Of a DNA stretch of 64,000 nt, positions 32,644 to 40,947 are shown piece after piece. Made by a program: the position numbers and the translations under genes. Position 1 is the first letter of the stretch; each line of letters begins with the position of its first letter. The DNA is taken from assembly GCA_963756455.1 (NCBI GenBank), contig CAVWNC010000003.1, forward strand, positions 930,001-994,000, given 5' to 3'. The stretch comes from DASQPA01 sp963756455 (GTDB lineage: Bacteria > Acidobacteriota > Thermoanaerobaculia > Multivoradales > UBA5704). The notes beneath the pieces are model-generated. The model was not told the DNA's origin. It was given only the letters and a program-made list of their open reading frames with translations, and did no database searches.

Positions 32644-33369
32644 ATGGACCTCTCGATCGTCATCCCCGCCTACAACGAGGCCGCGCGGCTCGGACCCACC
32701 CTGGAGCGCATCCTCGCCTATCTCGCCGGCCGGCCGCTCACGGCGGAGATCCTGGTCGTCGACGACGGCTCGACCGACGGCACGGTCGCCGTGGCGGAAG
32801 CCTTCGTCAATCGCGGGGTCGTCGTCCAGCGCCAGGACCGGAATCGCGGCAAGGGAGCGGCCGTGCGCTCCGGGGTCCTCGCCAGCCGGGGCGCCGAGGT
32901 GCTCCTCGTCGACGCCGACCTCTCGACCCCGATCGAGGACGTCGAGCGCCTGCAGCCATATCTGGCGGACGCCGCGGTCGTCCTCGGCAGCCGTTCGGTC
33001 CCCGGCGCCAACGTCACCCTCCACCAGCCCTTCTATCGGGAGCTCATGGGGCGCACCTTCAATCTCCTCATCCGTATGCTCGGAGTGCGCGGCTTTCACG
33101 ACACCCAGTGCGGCTTCAAGCTTTTGGACGGCACGGCGGCGCGGTCGCTCTTCGCCGACCTCTTGGTCGAGCGCTTCGCCTACGACGTCGAGCTCGTCTG
33201 GCTCGCCCAGCGCCGGGGCTACAAGGTCGTCGAGGTCGGCGTCACCTGGGCCAACTCGCCGCGTTCCTCCGTCGATCCGTTGCGGGACTCGGCCCGGATG
33301 ATCTGGGACGTCGCCATCCTGCGCTGGCGTCATCGGGGACAAGATCGGGGACAAGGGGGACCCGCTTGA
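32644..33369 (+). CDS. Dolichyl-phosphate glucosyltransferase-like GT2
   Basis: Family 2 glycosyltransferase of 241 residues that likely transfers glucose or a related sugar to undecaprenyl phosphate on the cytoplasmic face. Motifs: MDLSIVIPAYNEAARLGPTL, EILVVDDGSTDGTVAVAE, DRNRGKGAAVRSGVLASRGA, LLVDADLSTPIEDVERL (the DxD metal site), VLGSRSVPGA, MGRTFNLLIRMLGVRGFHDT and TQCGFKLLDG. This order matches Alg5-like transferases. The C-terminus is a short repetitive tail (HRGQDRGQGGPA). First gene of a five-gene operon; its stop overlaps the next start by 4 nt (TTGA). Confidence 0.9.
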   Translation: MDLSIVIPAYNEAARLGPTLERILAYLAGRPLTAEILVVDDGSTDGTVAVAEAFVNRGVVVQRQDRNRGKGAAVRSGVLASRGAEVLLVDADLSTPIEDVERLQPYLADAAVVLGSRSVPGANVTLHQPFYRELMGRTFNLLIRMLGVRGFHDTQCGFKLLDGTAARSLFADLLVERFAYDVELVWLAQRRGYKVVEVGVTWANSPRSSVDPLRDSARMIWDVAILRWRHRGQDRGQGGPA

Positions 33370-35687
33370 GAAGGCTCGCCTTCCTCCTCCTCGTCATCCT
33401 GCCGGTCCTCGCCGCCTGCGGCCGGCCCCCGGCGGGCTTCGAGCTGCGGCCGCTGGTCGCGACGCACCGCTATCGCGTCAGCTCCCCTGTCGCCGGAGAT
33501 GCCGGAGACGCCGAGCGGGATGCCGACGGCCTGAGCTTCCCCTCGCGCCCGGAGACCGCGGTCGTCGCTCACGACCACGAGAGCCGGCCGGTGGTGCTGA
33601 CGACGACCGCCCCGTGGACCTGGCACGGCCGCATCCCGCGCGGCGCCGCGGCGCTCCACTTAGGGATCGAGACCCTGCCCGCCGCCTGGCGCACGGTCAC
33701 CGGGCTCGAAGTGCGGGTGGTGGCGGAGCGTGGGAAGAACCGCGAGGTGGTGATCTTCGGCCGTACTCGCGGCCAGGGCTACGACGGTCCGCGTTGGCTC
33801 GACCTCGACGCCGACCTCGCGGCCTACGCCGGGCAGGAGATCACCCTCGAATTCTCCGCCAACCTGGAGGGACTGCCGCCGCGCTACGCCAAGGCCAACC
33901 TCGTGGCCTGGGGACCCGTCCTCGTCTCGGCTCCCCGGAAACCCGCTTCCGGGGCGCGGCCCAACATTCTCTTCATCCTCGTCGACACCCTCCGCCGCGA
34001 CCACCTCACCCCCTACGGCTACCGGCGGGACACCAGCCCGGAGATCGCCGGCCGCATCGCGAAACCGGGGGCGGTCGTCGAGGAGGCCTACAGCCAAGCC
34101 CCCTGGACCCTCCCCTCGGTGGTCTCCGTGATGACCGGCCGGGAGCCCGGCGAGGTTCTCGGCGCGGACTTGACCGCCTTCGGCATCCCCAACGAGCTGT
34201 CGCCGCTCGCGGAACGGATGGCGAAGCTCGGCTACGCGACCGGCGGGTTCATCGCCAACCCCGTCCTCCACGTCGGCGCCGGCTTCGAGCGCGGCTTCGG
34301 GACCTTCTATGCCCCGCCCGCCGACGTCGAGTGGATCCGCCGCCATGCCGACAGTTTGAACGAGCACGCCGTGCCCTGGCTCCGCGAGCACCAGGACCGG
34401 CCGTTCTTCGCCTACGTCCACTACGTCGACCCGCACGATCCCTACGACAATCCGGAGATCGTCAAGGGCAAGTCGCCCTTCCTTCCCGACTACGACGGGC
34501 CGGTGAACGGCTTCTGGGTGCACGACGTCTACAGCGGCTATTCGAAGCTGCCGAACCCGGCCCGCGACATCCCGCAGATCCAGGCGCTCTACGACAGCGA
34601 GATCCACTACGCCGACCGCTTCCTCGGCCAGGTCGTGGCGACCCTCTCCCCCGAGGTGCTCAGAAACACCCTCATCGTCTTCACCGCCGACCACGGCGAG
34701 GAGCACTTCGACCACGGCGGCTGGAAGCACGGCCAGACCCTCTACGAGGAGCAGGTCCACGTCCCCCTCCTCTTCCGCTGGGACGGCCACATCCCGGCGG
34801 GCGAGCGCCTTCGCGGCACCGTGCGTCTCCTGGACGTCCTCCCCACGCTCATCAGCGCCGCCGGAGGGAAGATCGATCCGACTTGGGAGGGCATCGACCT
34901 CCTGCCGGCCCTGACCGGCAAAGGCCGGCTCCCCGAGCGCTACGCCTTCACCCAGCACCTCGCCGGGATGCCGCTCCGCGCCGCGGTGGTCCTCGACCGC
35001 AAGAAGCTCATCCTCTACAACCCGCGGGAGCCGTTCACCCCCAAGAATGCTTTGGAAGACCTGCTGTGGAAAGAGGATCTGGCGCGCTTGAAACCGGTCG
35101 AGCTCTATGACCTGGCGAAAGACCCGCGGGAGAAGGAGAACCTCTGGCCGCGGGACACGGTGCTCGCTGCGCGCCTGGCGCCGCTGATCCACCGCCGGCT
35201 CGATTTCGACCTCCCGGGCTTGAAGGTGATGACCGATCTCCCCGCCCCTTCTCCTGCCAATACCCCTCCCGGCAGCCGACTCGCCGGGACGATCACCTTC
35301 CTCCGTCCGCCCGCCCGTTGGGTGCCCTACTTCCTCGGCCCGGAGGACACGGTCGAGCTGGTGGGCGACCACCTGCGCTTCGACCTCAAATCCGACGCCA
35401 TCGCCAAGGGCTTCCGGGTGGAGGGGGACTTCGGGGGGATCCAGACGATCGCGGCGACCTTGAACGGCGCGCCGCTCCCCGCCGTCCGGATACGGATCGG
35501 CATGAACACCCCCTACGCCGGAGGGCCGGTCGACCGCCGGGCGCTCCTCGCCCGCGAGTGGCCGGGCCTCGCTCCGGCGGCGGGCGGAGTGCGGCTCTGG
35601 GAGCACGACGCGACGAGCAACGTCGCCCGCCGCGAGCACGACAGCGAAACCGAAAAGGCCATGCGGGCCCTGGGGTACATCCAATGA
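33366..35687 (+). CDS. Sulfatase/alkaline-phosphatase-superfamily lipoprotein
   Basis: A 773-residue exported enzyme. TTG 33366 overlaps the previous stop and has AAGGGGG 6 nt upstream; it starts a lipoprotein signal with lipobox VLAAC. Residues 60-190 form a beta-rich domain, then the sulfatase fold: PNILFILVDTLRRDHLTPYG (metal Asp), QAPWTLPSVVSVMTG (nucleophile region), HYVDPHDPYDNP and FTADHGEEHFDHGGWKHG (metal site), then DVLPTLISAAGG. The nucleophile position reads APWTLPS, lacking the CxPxR needed for formylglycine, so Thr or Ser is the likely nucleophile and the activity may be phospho- or glycerophospho-transfer. It sits in a surface-glycan operon, so it may modify the glycan outside the cytoplasm. 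Confidence 0.82.
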   Translation: MRRLAFLLLVILPVLAACGRPPAGFELRPLVATHRYRVSSPVAGDAGDAERDADGLSFPSRPETAVVAHDHESRPVVLTTTAPWTWHGRIPRGAAALHLGIETLPAAWRTVTGLEVRVVAERGKNREVVIFGRTRGQGYDGPRWLDLDADLAAYAGQEITLEFSANLEGLPPRYAKANLVAWGPVLVSAPRKPASGARPNILFILVDTLRRDHLTPYGYRRDTSPEIAGRIAKPGAVVEEAYSQAPWTLPSVVSVMTGREPGEVLGADLTAFGIPNELSPLAERMAKLGYATGGFIANPVLHVGAGFERGFGTFYAPPADVEWIRRHADSLNEHAVPWLREHQDRPFFAYVHYVDPHDPYDNPEIVKGKSPFLPDYDGPVNGFWVHDVYSGYSKLPNPARDIPQIQALYDSEIHYADRFLGQVVATLSPEVLRNTLIVFTADHGEEHFDHGGWKHGQTLYEEQVHVPLLFRWDGHIPAGERLRGTVRLLDVLPTLISAAGGKIDPTWEGIDLLPALTGKGRLPERYAFTQHLAGMPLRAAVVLDRKKLILYNPREPFTPKNALEDLLWKEDLARLKPVELYDLAKDPREKENLWPRDTVLAARLAPLIHRRLDFDLPGLKVMTDLPAPSPANTPPGSRLAGTITFLRPPARWVPYFLGPEDTVELVGDHLRFDLKSDAIAKGFRVEGDFGGIQTIAATLNGAPLPAVRIRIGMNTPYAGGPVDRRALLAREWPGLAPAAGGVRLWEHDATSNVARREHDSETEKAMRALGYIQ

Positions 35688-37696
35688 GCGAGCTGGTACC
35701 CCTCCCGGGCACGGCGGAGAAGGTCCACGCGGCGAGCGCGCTCGTCGTCGCCCCGCACTACGACGACGAGGTTCTCGGCTGCGGCGGCCTGGTCGCCCAG
35801 CTCACCGCCGCGGGCGCCGTGGTGCGCGTCCTCTTCCTCTCCGACAGCGGCGGCGGCCGGACGAGCGAGCCGGATGCCGCCAATGCCCGTGACGCCTACC
35901 GGCAGCGGCGGCGGGAGGAGTCGGCGCGGGCGGCGGAGGTGCTGGGAATCGCCGGCAGCGACCACCTGGGACTTCCGGACGGCGAGCTGGCGGAGCGGCT
36001 TTCCGAGATGACCGCGGGGCTCTCCCGCGCCCTCTTGACCCTCCGCCCAGAGATCCTTCTCGTTCCAGGTCCGCTCGAAGTGAGCCGCGACCACCGGGCG
36101 GCCTTCGCCGCCGTCCACCAGCTGCTCGGCGGGCTCCGGTCCCGTTCTGAGGGAGAGAGCCAGGAGACCCCCTGGACGGACCTCCGCATCCTTCTCTACG
36201 AGGTCAACCACCCGGGCCATCCCGATCTGCTGGTCGACGTCACCGCCTTTGCCCCCCGCCTGGAGGCGGCCATGGCGTGCTATGCGAGCCAGGAGGAGCG
36301 CCACGGCTATCTCAACGCCGCCCTCGGAGTGCGTCGTTTCCGCACCCTCAGCCTGCCTCCGATCTCTCCCGGGGTCGGTTTTGCCGAGGGCTACCGGCGG
36401 CTCACCGTGGCCGATTTCACCACCCGGAGCCTCGCCCAGCTCATCCGCCACCTGGGCGGCCTGCCGGAGATCCAGGAGATCCGGCAGGGACCGCGGATCT
36501 CGGTCGTCGTCCGCACGAAAGACCGTCCGGCGCTCCTCGCGGAGGCGCTCGCAAGCCTCGCCGAGGGGTCCTACCGGCAGGCCGAGATCGTCCTCGTGAA
36601 CGACGGCGGCGCGCCCCCCGTCCTCCCCGCCGGCTATCCGCTGCCGGTCGTGCGGATCGATCTCCCGGAGACCCGCGGCCGCGCCGCCGCGGCGCAGGCG
36701 GGGGTCGAGGCGGCGACCGGCGACTACGTGGCGTTCCTCGACGACGACGATCTGGCGGCGCCCGAGCATCTGGCGACCCTGGCCGGCCTCGTCACCGGAG
36801 CGGGAGTGCGGGTCGCCTACACCGACACCGCGGTGGGGGTCTATGAGCTGGATGCGGAAGGCTGGGTCTGCCGCGAGCGCCGGCTCCCCTACAGCCGCGA
36901 CTTCGATCCCGACGTCCTCCTGGTCGACAACTACATCCCCTTCAACACTCTGCTCATCGAGCGCCGGTTGTTCGCCGAGATCGGCCCCTTCGACCTCTCG
37001 CTCCCTTTCTTCGAGGACTGGGACCTTCTGATCCGCCTCGCCACCCGCGTCCCCTTCCACCACCTGGCGCGGGTGACCTCGGAATACCGGCACTTCCGCG
37101 GCACCGGGCACCACATCTTCGGCGAGCGCCCACGGGAGCGTGGCGACTTCCTGGCGGTCAAGGCCCGGGTGCTCGCCAAGCACGCGGCCCTCCTGCCGCC
37201 CGCCGGCCTGGCGCGGGCGATCGACCGCCTGCGCGCCTCCGAGGTCGAGGCCCAGGAGGCGGGGACGGCGGCGCGCCGCGAGATCACGGAGCTGCGCCGC
37301 GAGCTCTCCCGGCAGTCGGCGGCCTTCGCCGAGGAGCTGGCGGCCCGCGGCCGCGACCTCTCCGCCCTCGGCTTCCAGCTCCACGAGACCGAGCGGGACC
37401 TGGCCGTCCTCAGGAACGCCCACGAGGAGCTCGCCCGCGAGCGTTTCCGCTTCGAGGAGCTCTACCACGGGGCGAACGGCGACCTCGCCGCCCTTAGGGA
37501 CGCGCACGGCCTCCTCACGACCGAGGCCCGGCGGCTCTACGGTGAGGAGGAGAAGCTCCGCGCCGGCCTCGCCGAGCGGGACGAGCACCTGGGGCGGACC
37601 TACGGCGAGATCGAGCGCCTGAACGGCCTCGTCCAGTCGATGCAGGCGACCCGCGCCTGGCGAACCCACGAGTGGATCGGGCGCCATAAGAAATGA
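35684..37696 (+). CDS. PIG-L deacetylase fused to GT2 glycosyltransferase and coiled coil
   Basis: A 670-residue fusion. Residues 20-230 are a PIG-L/LmbE N-acetylglucosaminyl deacetylase: SALVVAPHYDDEVLGCGGLV (HxDDE metal motif) and EVSRDHRAAFAAVHQL (distal His). Residues 260-480 form a GT2 domain: ISVVVRTKDRPALLAEALAS, EIVLVNDGGAPP, GDYVAFLDDDDLAAPEHL, PFFEDWDLLIRLA. Residues 490-660 are predicted coiled coil rich in Glu, Arg and Leu (ITELRRELSRQSAAFAEELA, LHETERDLAVLRNAHEELAR). The ATG overlaps the sulfatase stop by 4 nt. The fusion suggests that one protein deacetylates a sugar and adds another during glycan assembly. Confidence 0.88.
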   Translation: MSELVPLPGTAEKVHAASALVVAPHYDDEVLGCGGLVAQLTAAGAVVRVLFLSDSGGGRTSEPDAANARDAYRQRRREESARAAEVLGIAGSDHLGLPDGELAERLSEMTAGLSRALLTLRPEILLVPGPLEVSRDHRAAFAAVHQLLGGLRSRSEGESQETPWTDLRILLYEVNHPGHPDLLVDVTAFAPRLEAAMACYASQEERHGYLNAALGVRRFRTLSLPPISPGVGFAEGYRRLTVADFTTRSLAQLIRHLGGLPEIQEIRQGPRISVVVRTKDRPALLAEALASLAEGSYRQAEIVLVNDGGAPPVLPAGYPLPVVRIDLPETRGRAAAAQAGVEAATGDYVAFLDDDDLAAPEHLATLAGLVTGAGVRVAYTDTAVGVYELDAEGWVCRERRLPYSRDFDPDVLLVDNYIPFNTLLIERRLFAEIGPFDLSLPFFEDWDLLIRLATRVPFHHLARVTSEYRHFRGTGHHIFGERPRERGDFLAVKARVLAKHAALLPPAGLARAIDRLRASEVEAQEAGTAARREITELRRELSRQSAAFAEELAARGRDLSALGFQLHETERDLAVLRNAHEELARERFRFEELYHGANGDLAALRDAHGLLTTEARRLYGEEEKLRAGLAERDEHLGRTYGEIERLNGLVQSMQATRAWRTHEWIGRHKK

Positions 37697-38979
37697 CCCG
37701 GATCGCCCTCCTCTCCTCCGAGCCCATCCGGCCGAGCATGGCGGGGATCGGCATCCGCTACCTGGAGCTCGCCCGGCGGCTGCCGGCCTACGGGTTCGAC
37801 GTCCGCCTGGTTTCCCCAGCGGCGCCCGAGGAGAGCGCCGGTCTAACCGGAACCGGCCTCGACGTCCGCCCCTTCGAGCGCGGCCGGCTCGCCGCGACCC
37901 TCGACGGCTGCGACGCCGCGGTCGCCCAGGGCCAGCTCGCGAACGACCTCGTCCTGGAGCTGCCGAACCTGCCGGTCGCGATCGACCTCTATGATCCCTG
38001 GCTGGTCGAGAACCTCTCCTATGTCGCGACCCTCGGGCTCGACCCCTACCGGAACGATCACGCGACGTGGGTGTTGCAACTCTCCCGCGGCGATTTCTTC
38101 CTCTGCTCGTCCGAGGAGCAGCGGACCTTCTACCTCGGCTTCCTGACTGCCCTCGGCCGGGTCAACCCGGAAAGGATCGCGGACGATCCCGATTTAGCTA
38201 CCCTGATCGCCCCGGTTCCCTTCGGCGTGCCCGACGAGCTGCCGGCTTACCGGCCGGTCCTCCCGCCACGGCAGCCGGGGGAGCGCCGGCTCCTCTTCGG
38301 TGGCCTCTACGACTGGTACGACCCCTGGACGCTCCTCGACGGCCTCGGGCGGGAGGAGCTGGCAGGCGTCCCCTGGACCCTCCTCCTCATCCGCAACCCC
38401 AACCCCGACGCCACCCCGCAGCGCCTCTTCGCCGAGGTCGAGGCCCGCTGCCGACGCCAGGGCTTCTGGGGAAGCCGGGTGCAGACCCTCGACTGGATTC
38501 CGGCCGAACGCCGCTACGACCTGCTGCGGGACGTCGACCTCCTGGTCGCTCCCCACCGGCCGAGCCTCGAAACCCGGCTCTCGCTCCGCACCCGTTTCCT
38601 CGATGCCCTGGCCGCCGGCTGTCCGGTGGTGACGAGCGAGGGGGGGACCATGGCCCGGCTGCTCGCCGAGCACCACGCCGGTTGGGTGGTTCCACCGGGA
38701 GATCCCGCCGCCCTCGCCCACGCCCTCGCCGAGGCGCTCGACCGGACGGAAAACCCGCAGGTCGCCGCGGCCCAGCAGGCGGGAGCCCGCGCGCTCCTCG
38801 CCGGCTTCACCTGGGACCGCGCGCTCGCCCCCCTCGTCCGCTTCTGCCGCGCGCCGCGGAGCGATCCTGCGAAGTCGCGTTTCTCTCATCACCCGGCGAC
38901 CGTCGCGCCGCCCGACCGGCTGGGCTTCCGGGTCCGCCGCCGGCTGCGGCTGCTTCTTGAGAGCTGGGGAAAGAGATGA
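37693..38979 (+). CDS. Glycosyltransferase of GT-B type (family 1/4-like)
   Basis: A 428-residue glycosyltransferase. N-terminal: RIALLSSEPIRPSMAGIGIR and YLELARRLPAYGFDVRLVS, a typical donor for GT-B enzymes. Middle: DLYDPWLVENLSYVATLGLD and RGDFFLCSSEEQRTFYLGFL. C-terminal nucleotide-sugar domain: RRLLFGGLYDWYDPWTLLDG, RVQTLDWIPAERRYDLLRDVD, TRFLDALAAGCPVVTSEGGTM and HHAGWVVPPGDPAALAHALAE. The acceptor is unknown. Start overlaps the preceding stop by 4 nt; operon with the glycan genes. Confidence 0.85.
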   Translation: MTRIALLSSEPIRPSMAGIGIRYLELARRLPAYGFDVRLVSPAAPEESAGLTGTGLDVRPFERGRLAATLDGCDAAVAQGQLANDLVLELPNLPVAIDLYDPWLVENLSYVATLGLDPYRNDHATWVLQLSRGDFFLCSSEEQRTFYLGFLTALGRVNPERIADDPDLATLIAPVPFGVPDELPAYRPVLPPRQPGERRLLFGGLYDWYDPWTLLDGLGREELAGVPWTLLLIRNPNPDATPQRLFAEVEARCRRQGFWGSRVQTLDWIPAERRYDLLRDVDLLVAPHRPSLETRLSLRTRFLDALAAGCPVVTSEGGTMARLLAEHHAGWVVPPGDPAALAHALAEALDRTENPQVAAAQQAGARALLAGFTWDRALAPLVRFCRAPRSDPAKSRFSHHPATVAPPDRLGFRVRRRLRLLLESWGKR

Positions 38980-40382
38980 GCTCGAAAGAGCGCGGCCGGG
39001 TCGCGGTCGCCATCCTCTCCTGGAACGGCCAGAAGCATCTGGAGACCTGCCTCGCCGCCCTCCGCCTCCAGGACGATCCCGGGGTCCCCTGGGAGGTGCT
39101 GGTCCTGGACAACGGCTCGACCGACGGCACGGCCGAGTGGGTGCGCACCCACCATCCCGAGGTGCGGCTGATCGCGAGCCCGGTCAACCTCGGCTTCTGT
39201 GCCGGCAACAACCGGCTGGTGGCGGCGGCGACGGGAGAGGCGGTGGCCTTCCTCAACAACGACACCCGGCCGGAGCCCGGCTGGCTCGCGGCGCTGGTCG
39301 CGGCGCTCGCCGCCGCGCCGGCCGACGTGGCGGCGGTCTCCGGCAAGATCGTCGACTGGGCGGGGGAACGGCTCGACTTCGGCCGCGGGGTGATGACCTT
39401 CGACGGCCACGCCTTCCAGCTCGATTTTCGGAGGCCCCTGGGCCGCGCGACGGTGCCGGCCCTGGGCGACGAGCTCCCTTTCGCCTGCGGCGGCAACATG
39501 CTCGTCCGTCGCCGCTCGTTTCTCGAGGCCGGCGGCTTCGACGAAGACTACTTCGCCTATCTGGAGGACGTCGATCTCGGCTGGCGACTGTGGGCGGGGG
39601 GCGAGCGGATCACCTTCGTGCCCGACGCCGTCGTCCACCACCGGTCGAGCGCCACGAGCGATCTCCTCGGTCTCTTCAACCGCGGCTTCCTCTTCGAGCG
39701 GAACGCCTTCCTGACCGCCTACAAGAACTACGAGCCGGGCCTCTGGGAGAAGATGATGCCGGCCGTCCTCCTCACCTTTCTCTCCCGCACCCAGTCGATG
39801 CTCCTGGCGAACAACCCGGGGGCGGCGACCTTGGGCCTCGACCCCTACGCCGGCCACATCGCCAACACCGCGTCTCCGGGCGGATCACCCGGGGCGATAT
39901 CGGCGACATCGGCAACATCGGCGACATCGGCGACATCGGCCTCCCCGGTCCTGCTGCCTCCCGAGCCGAGAACCGTCGCCAACCTGATGAGGAAGCTCCG
40001 CGACTACGGGCCGCGGGAGTTCACCCGCCGCGGCTTCAAGAAGCTCCGCGAGCGCCTGGCGCCCCCTGCCGCATCGGCGGCATCGGCGGCATCGGCGTCG
40101 GGCGCCGCTCCCATGTATCCGCTCTTGAACGACGAACGGACGATCGCTCAGTTCCGGACCCTCTCCTATCTTCTCAGCCACCTGGACGGCGCCGCCGCCC
40201 GCCGCGCGGCCCTCCAGAAGCGCCGCCGCCGCTCGGATCGCGAGATCTTCGCCCGCTTCCCGCCCTACCTGGTCCCTACCTATCCCGGGGATGCCGAGCT
40301 TTTCGCGAGCCCCGGCTTCGCGGCCTGGCTGCCGGCGGAGCTGCCGCTCGTGCGGACGACGCTCCCCGAGATCATGGAGTAG
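38976..40382 (+). CDS. GT2 glycosyltransferase, rhamnosyltransferase-like
   Basis: A 468-residue family 2 transferase similar to RfbN/WbbL-like enzymes. Motifs: RVAVAILSWNGQKHLETCL, VLVLDNGSTDGTAEWV, LIASPVNLGFCAGNNRLVAA, AVAFLNNDTRPEPGWL, AVSGKIVDWAGERLDFGRG, ACGGNMLVRRRSFLEAGGFD and DYFAYLEDVDLGWRLWAGG (the ED motif). After the catalytic domain two Ala/Ser/Thr microsatellite insertions occur (SATSATSATSATSAS at about 39893-39945; ASAASAASASG at about 40066-40100). The C-terminal 100 residues are helical and unrecognised. It ends the glycan operon and overlaps the convergent gene by 11 nt. Confidence 0.87.
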   Translation: MSSKERGRVAVAILSWNGQKHLETCLAALRLQDDPGVPWEVLVLDNGSTDGTAEWVRTHHPEVRLIASPVNLGFCAGNNRLVAAATGEAVAFLNNDTRPEPGWLAALVAALAAAPADVAAVSGKIVDWAGERLDFGRGVMTFDGHAFQLDFRRPLGRATVPALGDELPFACGGNMLVRRRSFLEAGGFDEDYFAYLEDVDLGWRLWAGGERITFVPDAVVHHRSSATSDLLGLFNRGFLFERNAFLTAYKNYEPGLWEKMMPAVLLTFLSRTQSMLLANNPGAATLGLDPYAGHIANTASPGGSPGAISATSATSATSATSASPVLLPPEPRTVANLMRKLRDYGPREFTRRGFKKLRERLAPPAASAASAASASGAAPMYPLLNDERTIAQFRTLSYLLSHLDGAAARRAALQKRRRRSDREIFARFPPYLVPTYPGDAELFASPGFAAWLPAELPLVRTTLPEIME

Positions 40383-40914
40383 GGCTGGTGCCCTTCGTCC
40401 CCAGCTTGACCGCCACCCGCTGCTTCCCCTTCGCCGTGTCATAGATCAGGAAGAAGTCGTTCACCCCGGCGGGGAGCGGCAGGGCGACGTCCAAGAGGAC
40501 GTCCTTGACCTTGGGATAGCTGTTCGTCGCGCTCGCCGCCCAGGAATCGTCCTGCCCGAGGTCGACCGCCTGCGCCTGGGATTTCCCCACTTTCTCCTGG
40601 CGCGGGCCGCCCGGCTTGCTGACGTCCTCGGAGTAGAGGGCGGAGAACGCCGTCGCCGCCACGGTCAGCCGCCCGGGCGCCGGGAGCCTTCCCCGCAGGC
40701 TGACGAGGACGAGCTTTTCGCCCTTCCCCGGCTTGACGGCGGTCGCGTTCACCAGCAGGCTGTCGACCGCCCGCGCCTCCACCATTCGCAGGTTGAGGTC
40801 GGAGAGGTCGACCGCCGCAGCCGCCGCTGTCGGCGATTCCGCCGCGCCGAGACCGATTCGGGGCGCCAGAAAGACGGCCCCACAGAGCAAACCCACAACT
40901 ACAAGTCGCTGCAT
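40372..40914 (-). CDS. Secreted hypothetical protein
   Basis: A 180-residue exported protein that I do not recognise. Signal peptide MQRLVVVGLLCGAVFLAPRIGLGA; ATG 40914 has GGAGG 4 nt upstream. The mature part reads as a beta-rich domain: KLVLVSLRGRLPAPGRLTVA, TAFSALYSEDVSKPGG, VKDVLLDVALPLPAGVNDFF, LIYDTAKGKQRVAVKLG. It lies 33 nt downstream of a TonB-dependent receptor on the same strand, so co-transcription and an envelope role linked to it are plausible. Confidence 0.7.
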   Translation of the reverse strand: MQRLVVVGLLCGAVFLAPRIGLGAAESPTAAAAAVDLSDLNLRMVEARAVDSLLVNATAVKPGKGEKLVLVSLRGRLPAPGRLTVAATAFSALYSEDVSKPGGPRQEKVGKSQAQAVDLGQDDSWAASATNSYPKVKDVLLDVALPLPAGVNDFFLIYDTAKGKQRVAVKLGTKGTSPTP

Positions 40915-40947
40915 AAATCCTCCACGCAACAAAAAGATTTCCAAGCT

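Noticed and set aside
33660..35684. Minus-strand ORF of 674 codons opposite the sulfatase gene
   Set aside because: Antisense to a well-supported sulfatase and without recognisable motifs.
33366..35687. Formylglycine-dependent arylsulfatase
   Set aside because: The expected CxPxR or SxPxR is absent; the nucleophile region reads APWTLPS, so classical sulfatase maturation is not supported.
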